DNA from: Limisalsivibrio acetivorans
Lineage (GTDB): Bacteria; Chrysiogenota; Deferribacteres; Deferribacterales; Geovibrionaceae
Reading direction: 5' to 3'
Length of the DNA stretch: 64,000 nucleotides
Assembly (NCBI RefSeq): GCF_000421105.1
Contig: NZ_ATWF01000001.1
Span: 1,313,407 to 1,377,406 of the forward strand
Below, piece after piece: positions 55,250 through 62,506 of the stretch; the stretch's first letter is position 1, and every line of letters begins with the position of its first letter. The position numbers were made by a program, and so were the translations under genes. Under the pieces are notes generated by a model. It did no database searches, was not told the DNA's origin, and worked only from the letters and a program-made list of their open reading frames with translations.

Positions 55250-58200
55250 TCAGTCATCCCATATACCTAAACGCTCGTTGAAGTGCAGAGCCCTAGCGCT
55301 CTCCCTTACTCCGAAGGTTCCATATCGAAGTGAGGCTTCCTCTAACGAAAGGTTTTTCTCATCAGCAATACGCCCTAAGAGATCGGTGTAATCCAGGTTT
55401 ATAAATGTACTGCTTCGCTCAGGTGTCTCCAGATCCACACGATTAAAGGAGCTGTCTCTCTTTGCGGTGCTATCCGAATCTGCCTGACTCATTTCATCCA
55501 GCGAATAGGGAGTCACACAAAAGCATGTTTCCCCGTCCTCATCAATCTGAAGGAAATAGCCAGTCTCAGGACTACCCTTTCTGAAGCGTGTATTACTCTG
55601 TATCACACCTGTGAGATAAGCCTTAGTAGCCCAAAAACTCTTAGCCGGACGTACCTTGCTAGACTCGATTAAATGACTGCGCAGAACATAATGTTCGAAA
55701 TCGCTCAGGTTATCACATCTGTCCTCCACATCCCGCTCCAATAGCCGGGGAATCGAGCTGATCACCTCATACTGCTCTGGCTCTAAAGCCTCGCTGAGGT
55801 CATGGCTGTTTATCTTAAAACCATACCTTTCAAACCCGGGCATGCTAAACTTTCCACGGATATTTTTCCTAAGTATCCCCAGGTTCGGTGTTTCGCACTT
55901 CACCTCCCTGTGCCGCATGATCCTTCCGGCAAGCTGAATAATCGAACGCATGCTCGATGGCTCCACTATTCCCCAGTCGTAATCGTGGTCCCTGCCTACC
56001 TCCGCCACTGGAGAGGCAAAGACTATAAATATATGATCTATGCCATCCTTCTTGAGTGCCTCCGCCAAAAACTCGTTACTCTCGGGACTGAACTCTTTTT
56101 TTCTGTTGAGTATTTCGTCCAATACAAACTCTATATTCGAGCGCATGATCATCGGATAACGGGAGTGATAACAGCAGAAATGGAAGCATACACCCTCCGG
56201 AGGCTCGAGACTTGCAAAAGAGAGGACAGTTTTAACAAGGTTACGGATATTCGCCATCCGCACCAAGCCGAAGCTCATACGCTTCCCCTCTGCTGTCACT
56301 GTATGATGCTCATTATGGAACTTTACCGACTGCTCCCCCACAAGCTCGGCAAGTCTCGTCTCCGCCTCACCGGAGTTATCTTTATTGTCACCCGGCTCAT
56401 AAGGAATCAGTACACCACGCCTGCGTACAACCTCATTCTTGAGCCTTTCAATTCTTCGCTTTGCAAAATCGCCATGCTTTTCAATGAACGATTTCACACC
56501 ACTGGGCCGGTCCGAGGTACAGCCATACTCATCAAACCACGCACAGACTGGAGCACAACACCTCCCCCGGTTTCTATTGAACTCTATACGGCCTCTGGAA
56601 TATGCCCTATACAGCGCTTCGGCGATAGATGGTGTTATAGTCGCAGAGGAAAGCAAAACACGACTCCCAGCCAGACCAGCGAAATATACCAGCCTCGAAA
56701 GCGCATAAAGATCACCCACATCGAAATCGTCCGGCTCATCCAAAACAAGGTCACTGGTCATAAGGCGAAGCATGGGGGCAATCTGCTGGCCACCCCTTAT
56801 CCCTTCGGATGCCGGGATCAGGTGGTCTATGGTACATGTAAGAACAGGTGAGCTGAGGAGCTTTACTGCCCCTCTCCTGCCCGAAAGCCACTCAGCTAAA
56901 ACTCCGGTGTCCAATGCGCCTTCATAATGGACATAACTGTTTTCCGGCATCAGGTCCTCTGCGGATTCACTCCCCTTAAAGTTCTCGTTCTCCTCATATA
57001 AATCACGATACGCCTGACCGCCGACGAGTATCCCGAGGTCCGTTTCATCAAGATTCATCATCTCTCTATAGGCCTGCCCGGTCTGGAGTGTCAGAACACG
57101 AAGCCCCAGCGCTATGGTGAACCTCGCTCCACGCTCCTGATCCGCAAGACCATACATTATCCGACCATTCGCAATGGTTTTGCCGCAACCAGTAGAGGCC
57201 ATATTTATACCGAAGAATCCCCTCTCTCTCGAATCTTCACGCACCGACTCGGCCAATGCAAAAGCATCGTTTTGCCACATAAACCTTTTTTCTCTGGTGT
57301 TTTTACGAAAGAGCTTGTGACGGGCTATACGTGAAAAGGCGTTATCAACTCCCATGAGCTCGAAAAGGATACGGTGGCACATCTTTTCAACGCCGATTAT
57401 ATGCTCGTCCAGCCGCTGGGGGGGATCGCCTGTTTTGTTTGCAAGCACTTTATCCGATTTATCAAATGTTTCTCGTTTGTGCGGTTCACCTATGCCGGAA
57501 TAGATGTGATCCGCCATCATGAGTGTCAGCCTGCAATAGGCGGATATATAATGATTATTCTCCGGAGGGCATTTCTCAACCTGCTCTAAGTCTATAATTC
57601 GTAAAACCGCTCTGGCGGCCTTTGCGGCTCTCTTTTGCCACTCCTCGCTCTCTGTGGGAAGTTTTTGTAATAATTCCAATGCCTTCCGGCGCTTTTGATC
57701 GTTGTCATCCCGGAAATGATTCCACCGCACATTCGCATGGTTAAAGGGGTAATTAATATAGCCATCAATATTTCCCCTCTCCTCCGGGTCTGGTGTGGGA
57801 AGTCTGTGATGGGAAAGAACAAGCCATCCGACGAAACGGGCTATGGGCGGTAGATTTTTCAGCGGTGCATGTTCTTTTTCCCACAGCTTTTCCAGCGCTG
57901 CACTCCTTATTGATTCGCCATCCCATTTCCCTGATTCAAGCTCATGAAGCCATTCTCCATCCGTCTTGCCCGAGGCCATCGCCTCCAATATCAATACGGA
58001 AATCCATTCGTGGCGAATAATGTTTACGGTATTCCCCTTTTGAGCCAAACATTTCTGAAAGTCATTATTCGCTTTTCCAAAATCATGAAACAATGCACCA
58101 AGAGCACTCAAAACACGTATCTGCTCCCCCGTTGCCCAATCATTCTCGTCCGCACTGCGCAAAATATCCTTCTCCGTCGAATTCGTGGGTACGGTTCCGG

Positions 58201-58453
58201 TGCTTGTGAACCTACTTATATCACCGACAAACCACAGAATCTCACTCCGATTCCGACCCTTAAGCCAATGGCAGGCAACGGAGGTGTTTCGTCTCGCACT
58301 CCTCCTGAGCATCTTATAAAGCGTATCAAGCCCCTGTTTCGTTATCTCCGTCTGCCAAACACGCTCACCCTTCCGCTCGGCAAACTGGTCCACAACTCGA
58401 CGGGTCTCTTTAAGGGCATTCTTCGAGCACTGGGAAACTATAAGAACATTCAT
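55250..58453 (-). CDS. cas3: Cas2-Cas3 fusion, helicase-nuclease
   Basis: A 1067-residue I-F-type fusion. Residues 1-95 are Cas2 (MNVLIVSQCSKNALKETRRV), which works with Cas1 in spacer uptake. The HD nuclease follows (LGALFHDFGKANNDFQKC). The helicase has Walker A in MASTGCGKTIANGRIMYGLA, the DEAD-box equivalent LVLDEPDDFD, SSATITPSIAEA, and motif VI IIQLAGRIMRHREV. It degrades DNA marked by the Csy complex. The real start is 58453, not the upstream extension: it overlaps the cas1 stop as ATGA. The hairpin of pseudo-repeat 2 lies 10 bp after the stop. Confidence 0.95.
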   Translation of the reverse strand: MNVLIVSQCSKNALKETRRVVDQFAERKGERVWQTEITKQGLDTLYKMLRRSARRNTSVACHWLKGRNRSEILWFVGDISRFTSTGTVPTNSTEKDILRSADENDWATGEQIRVLSALGALFHDFGKANNDFQKCLAQKGNTVNIIRHEWISVLILEAMASGKTDGEWLHELESGKWDGESIRSAALEKLWEKEHAPLKNLPPIARFVGWLVLSHHRLPTPDPEERGNIDGYINYPFNHANVRWNHFRDDNDQKRRKALELLQKLPTESEEWQKRAAKAARAVLRIIDLEQVEKCPPENNHYISAYCRLTLMMADHIYSGIGEPHKRETFDKSDKVLANKTGDPPQRLDEHIIGVEKMCHRILFELMGVDNAFSRIARHKLFRKNTREKRFMWQNDAFALAESVREDSRERGFFGINMASTGCGKTIANGRIMYGLADQERGARFTIALGLRVLTLQTGQAYREMMNLDETDLGILVGGQAYRDLYEENENFKGSESAEDLMPENSYVHYEGALDTGVLAEWLSGRRGAVKLLSSPVLTCTIDHLIPASEGIRGGQQIAPMLRLMTSDLVLDEPDDFDVGDLYALSRLVYFAGLAGSRVLLSSATITPSIAEALYRAYSRGRIEFNRNRGRCCAPVCAWFDEYGCTSDRPSGVKSFIEKHGDFAKRRIERLKNEVVRRRGVLIPYEPGDNKDNSGEAETRLAELVGEQSVKFHNEHHTVTAEGKRMSFGLVRMANIRNLVKTVLSFASLEPPEGVCFHFCCYHSRYPMIMRSNIEFVLDEILNRKKEFSPESNEFLAEALKKDGIDHIFIVFASPVAEVGRDHDYDWGIVEPSSMRSIIQLAGRIMRHREVKCETPNLGILRKNIRGKFSMPGFERYGFKINSHDLSEALEPEQYEVISSIPRLLERDVEDRCDNLSDFEHYVLRSHLIESSKVRPAKSFWATKAYLTGVIQSNTRFRKGSPETGYFLQIDEDGETCFCVTPYSLDEMSQADSDSTAKRDSSFNRVDLETPERSSTFINLDYTDLLGRIADEKNLSLEEASLRYGTFGVRESARALHFNERLGIWDD

Positions 58454-59433
58454 TCGTGCTCCTTCTGCATCTCTTGACAGGTCTCTTTCACTGTATCGAT
58501 CATGACGTCCATTGCGCCGTACCTTAGAAAGTTGCTTATACATCTGTCACGAAATTCGCGCATATCCTCACCGTTTGAGGCAGAGACAAAGGCCTGCGGA
58601 AGTATTAGAGCATCCTTAATAATGTCTGCAATATCAAAGACAAGTCCGCCCCGCCTAGTTTTACCATGCAGAACAGCAAGGCCGTGGGGTAGACCGAGCA
58701 CCCATGCGGATGCGGCGCCCAGGCCATAGGCGAGATAGTTTCCCGCATCCAGCATCTTGTTTGCCATATCCCGGGAATCACCACGTTCAGACCGCTTAAA
58801 TTCTGCTATACTGCAGGATCTTGACGCATTACCGTATAGCTTCTTTGTCAGCTCCGCCTCATGCATAAGAAGATCATTTGTGCTCTCAGCCTTTTCTATC
58901 TTTCCAGAGAACCTATCCAGCGCATTATTCAGACCGGTTTCAGCTGGTTGAAAGTTCTGTTCAGTTAATATATTATGGAACCACCCCTTCGATATGTTCT
59001 CCAAACGTTTTTTCTGAAACAGCTTCGCAGCTTTCAACCGTTTCTCTTCATCAAACCAAAAAGAGACCCAAGACTGGAGATAATTAGTAGGCCGGTATTC
59101 ACTCTGCGGGGTTACGTAAAGCATCTCTGTTTCCCTGCCATCCCATTCCGTTCCACCGAAAAACGGGGTTCCGCCACCACCGCAAAAGCCGAGAAGTACG
59201 CCCGCTTTAGCCAGATACCTTATCGCCGCCTGCGTGACAGATGTCCCAGGGCCAAGCATAATTACGGTTGTGTTCGCAATGGGGATGTTGTAATAATCGC
59301 TCCTTTTGCCACGCTCAGCCACATACTCAACACGGCCACCCTTAACAAGGATTCTGGTATGCTCAAGATAGTATATGTTTGCCCGCTTCGAGAGCAGGAT
59401 TGTCTTCATGTCCGAGGGGTTCAAATCTTCCAT
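58450..59433 (-). CDS. cas1: Cas1 integrase, type I-F
   Basis: A 327-residue integrase that inserts new spacers with the Cas2 part of Cas2-3. It begins MEDLNPSDMKTILLSKRANI and shows GRVEYVAERGKRSDYYNIPI, the Glu/His active-site region (LLMHEAELTKKLYGNASRSC, then YLAYGLGAASAWVLGLPHGL) and HGKTRRGGLVFDIADIIKDA. The ATG at 59433 has GGAGG at 5 bp; the TTG at 59445 has nothing. It is the first cas gene, with array 2 upstream. Confidence 0.95.
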   Translation of the reverse strand: MEDLNPSDMKTILLSKRANIYYLEHTRILVKGGRVEYVAERGKRSDYYNIPIANTTVIMLGPGTSVTQAAIRYLAKAGVLLGFCGGGGTPFFGGTEWDGRETEMLYVTPQSEYRPTNYLQSWVSFWFDEEKRLKAAKLFQKKRLENISKGWFHNILTEQNFQPAETGLNNALDRFSGKIEKAESTNDLLMHEAELTKKLYGNASRSCSIAEFKRSERGDSRDMANKMLDAGNYLAYGLGAASAWVLGLPHGLAVLHGKTRRGGLVFDIADIIKDALILPQAFVSASNGEDMREFRDRCISNFLRYGAMDVMIDTVKETCQEMQKEHE

Positions 59434-59649
59434 ACAAGCCTCCAACCCTTCAATTATTACACAGGTTACAATATTTTAAAGAGAATTGCACATCACGTAA
59501 ATATGTAGAAAAGTTGGTATGAATTTCATTCAGACGAAGTTTAGTTCACATCCTCGAAATTCTCAGGATGATGAATTTTCCAGATTAATTCAGAAGAAAT
59601 TTTTATGTAAAAAGTTCCCCTGAAACCCCTTAAAAACAAATCTTGATAA

Positions 59650-61479
59650 TGAAAATACTGCCTGTGCGGCAGTGAACCTTTGAGGTAAGCAAGTCCAGCT
59701 GCGCCATCCTTTCTAAGCTGCCTGTGCGGCAGTGAACTGCAAGGGCGGAACTAGCCCGCACCGGAGACTGTTTCTAAGCTGCCTGTGCGGCAGTGAACCC
59801 CTGTATGTAAGACGGGGTTGTGATGGAATTTTTCTAAGCTGCCTGTGCGGCAGTGAACCATATTGATTCCCGCATGATGTCAGCCAAATATTTCTAAGCT
59901 GCCTGTGCGGCAGTGAACTAGCCTCCTCCTCTGCTCGGTCCGACGTATCCTTTCTAAGCTGCCTGTGCGGCAGTGAACCAAAATCGGTCGGTGCAGGAAG
60001 TGACTGTTCATTTCTAAGCTGCCTGTGCGGCAGTGAACGTATTATGTAGTCCTCTTGGTTCGTCCTCGGGTTTCTAAGCTGCCTGTGCGGCAGTGAACCC
60101 AGAGCTTCCCCAGCAGGCTTAATTATGTTATTTCTAAGCTGCCTGTGCGGCAGTGAACACGGGAAAAACGTCTGGTAATGTAATATCTATTTTCTAAGCT
60201 GCCTGTGCGGCAGTGAACCTCTCATATGGTTTAAACACAGATAAGCGGATTTTCTAAGCTGCCTGTGCGGCAGTGAACTGCGACAAAAAAAACGGAGGAA
60301 ACATCATGACTTTCTAAGCTGCCTGTGCGGCAGTGAACGCAGGACTTCAAGAGATGATCCGCAGGAGAGCTTTCTAAGCTGCCTGTGCGGCAGTGAACTC
60401 TTCAAGTGTCGTGTGCAGTATCTTTTGATATTTCTAAGCTGCCTGTGCGGCAGTGAACAGCCGGAAATAACCGAGGCTCTTGAGTGTGCATTTCTAAGCT
60501 GCCTGTGCGGCAGTGAACGCATCCTTACGTGTGAGAAAGCGATTTTTACTTTTCTAAGCTGCCTGTGCGGCAGTGAACGGATATAAAGGTTGTCTTTTGC
60601 GACACAAAATTTTCTAAGCTGCCTGTGCGGCAGTGAACCAAAGGTTGATCTCAGGCATGCTAATCTCATATTTCTAAGCTGCCTGTGCGGCAGTGAACAA
60701 TACACAAGAGGAGAAAACCCCGGCAATAAGTTTCTAAGCTGCCTGTGCGGCAGTGAACGAAGCCGTATAGTTTTGCGATTACGTGCTTCGTTTCTAAGCT
60801 GCCTGTGCGGCAGTGAACACACTGAACTCGGTTATAGTGCTGAAGAAGTAATTTCTAAGCTGCCTGTGCGGCAGTGAACTACTATCCGCTTCGTGATAAT
60901 CTATATCGCCGTTTCTAAGCTGCCTGTGCGGCAGTGAACGAGGTCGGCACCGCTTAGGTTAGCGCCTTCAATTTCTAAGCTGCCTGTGCGGCAGTGAACA
61001 AAGGCGCTAATTTCTGGTGCGCTAATATCAATTTCTAAGCTGCCTGTGCGGCAGTGAACAGAGGCGTTGATCTCAGACATGCTAATTTAAATTTCTAAGC
61101 TGCCTGTGCGGCAGTGAACGACATACCGATTAAGCTCTTCCCCGTGCCAGTTTTCTAAGCTGCCTGTGCGGCAGTGAACGACAGAAATTTCAATTTGAGC
61201 AATTTTTTTTATTTCTAAGCTGCCTGTGCGGCAGTGAACATGCGGTCCAGGTTATACACCCCACGCCCAACTTTCTAAGCTGCCTGTGCGGCAGTGAACA
61301 GTCTCTTTAAGAGTTGTGATGCCTGCACAGCTTTCTAAGCTGCCTGTGCGGCAGTGAACCCGGCGGTCTTGCGGTGGCGTTTCCCGCCATTTTTCTAAGC
61401 TGCCTGTGCGGCAGTGAACGATACGGAAAGTTCATTACGATATCTCGTAGCTTTCTAAGCTGCCTGTGCGGCAGTGAAC
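59650..61479 (-). CRISPR. Type I-F CRISPR array 2 (31 repeats, 30 spacers)
   Basis: Repeats of 28 bp alternate with 32-bp spacers; the second and twentieth are 33 bp. All repeats have CTGCC on the plus strand, giving a fully paired Cas6f hairpin. The oldest end is at 59650; its repeat is degenerate in exactly the same way as that of array 1, and about 95 bp of flank (from 59557) match the flank of array 1 apart from its IS30 insertion. The arrays therefore descend from one. The leader is on the high-coordinate side. Several spacers come from genes coding for pentapeptide repeats. Confidence 0.98.
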
Positions 61480-61630
61480 CGTTCATGAATACTCATAGCT
61501 ACCTGTGAATATTACCATAGTATAAATAAAAGAGCAAAAACCCTTTTTTCAAGAGACTCCGTAAGTAACTGATAAACAGCGCTTGAAAAAATAATTAAAA
61601 AAAAGGGTTAAAGGCAAAAGCATTCTTTCT
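61480..61630 (-). promoter_or_regulatory. Leader of CRISPR array 2
   Basis: AT-rich. It shares the outer inverted repeat AAAAACCCTTTTTTCA... and ...AAAAAAGGGTTA with the array 1 leader, though the inner part differs. At 61495-61505, AGCTACCTGTG repeats 11 bases of the array 1 form of the repeat and may be a leader-anchoring motif for Cas1 or a relic of it. Confidence 0.65.
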
Positions 61631-61673
61631 TCCATAACGGAAGTAATCGGAGCGAAGGCTTTGCCAAGCGTAG

Positions 61674-61940
61674 CGGCAGGGAACTTTTTAGGGAACAAAG
61701 TTCCCCGCACCCCTCAAAAACTCACGTTGTAGATAACTACTAAGGTCGCTACTCAACAGGCTTCCATGGATGGAAGCCCTGAAGGCGGAGTTAAATTGAA
61801 TTTTATTCGATTTATGTAGCCGGAAGTACGAGAGAGCGGGGTAACCCCGCTCGAACAACAATGGAATTTCCATGAATGGTAAATTCCATAGATAAAATCA
61901 GACCAGGGAAATTCTCAGGATGATGAATTTCCCAAATTAA
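61674..61940 (+). repeat. Multi-hairpin repeat, copy C
   Basis: Same build as copies A and B. The variable stem at 61834-61852 is GAGCGGGG-TAA-CCCCGCTC: four of its eight pairs differ from copy A, each changed on both sides, while length and linkers are constant. The first linker differs (ACTCACGTTGTAGATAACTA...) from copies A and B but is shared with copy D. Confidence 0.85.
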
Positions 61941-61944
61941 TTAA

Positions 61945-62190
61945 AAAAAGATCGCAGGGAACTTTTTGGGGAACAAAGTTCCCCGCACCCCTCAAAAACT
62001 CACGCTGTAGATAACTACTAAGGTCGCTACTCAACAGGCTTCCATGGATGGAAGCCCTGAAGGCGGAGTTAAATTGAATTTTATTCAATTTATGTAGCCG
62101 GAAGTACGAGAGGGCAAAGTTTCTTTGCCCGAACAACAATGGAATTTCCATGGATGGTAAATTCCATAAATAAAATAAAGACTAAGGGGA
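61945..62190 (+). repeat. Multi-hairpin repeat, copy D
   Basis: Same build. The variable stem at 62112-62130 is identical to that of copy A (GGGCAAAG-TTT-CTTTGCCC). The copy is followed by the same AAGGGGAAA.../...TTTCCCCTT hairpin as lies between A and B, so C-D and A-B look like separate tandem pairs, one on each side of the CRISPR locus. Confidence 0.85.
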
Positions 62191-62335
62191 AATTTTTAGG
62201 GAAAACTTTCCCCTTAGAATCCCCTTAAAAACCCATTTTGGGATTTTTATAAAGGTTGAAGCGAATAAAGCCAACCCGGATGTTGGCTCTGAAGGCGAAG
62301 CTGAATTTTCCAGATTAATTCAGATGTGGTTTAGT
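62191..62335 (+). repeat. Multi-hairpin repeat, partial copy E
   Basis: The first linker (AAAAACCCATTTTGGGA, AAGGTTGA) and the second hairpin are present, but the hairpin is now GCCAAC-CCGGAT-GTTGGC followed by TCTGAAGGCGAAGCTGAA. The stem is wholly different from GGCTTCCA/TGGAAGCC and still pairs. The rest is missing. No gene is seen up to 62507. Confidence 0.65.
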
Positions 62336-62506
62336 TATACGAAAACTGAGCTGTACAAAAGTATACATTATTGAAGATTAACGACTAGAAATGAGTTTTT
62401 GAGGGGTTCTTAAGGGGTGGTTTGTTCCCAAAAAGCACCCCTTAAATAGCTATTGTTCAGTAGACACAGACTTCTTTAAGACATTTCACAGGCTTAAATG
62501 TCACTA

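Noticed and set aside
50186-61151. The period-6 differences between the homologous spacers as a sign of flipped-out guide bases
   Set aside because: In crRNA numbering they are at 3, 9, 15, 21 and 27, not 6, 12, 18, 24 and 30. Silent third codon positions explain them fully.
61688-62151. A 60-78-residue minus-strand frame (MEIPLLFGQRNFALSYFRLH...) present in all four multi-hairpin repeats
   Set aside because: The differences between copies are paired changes that keep stems and alter amino acids freely. Selection is on structure, not on a protein. There is no ribosome site.
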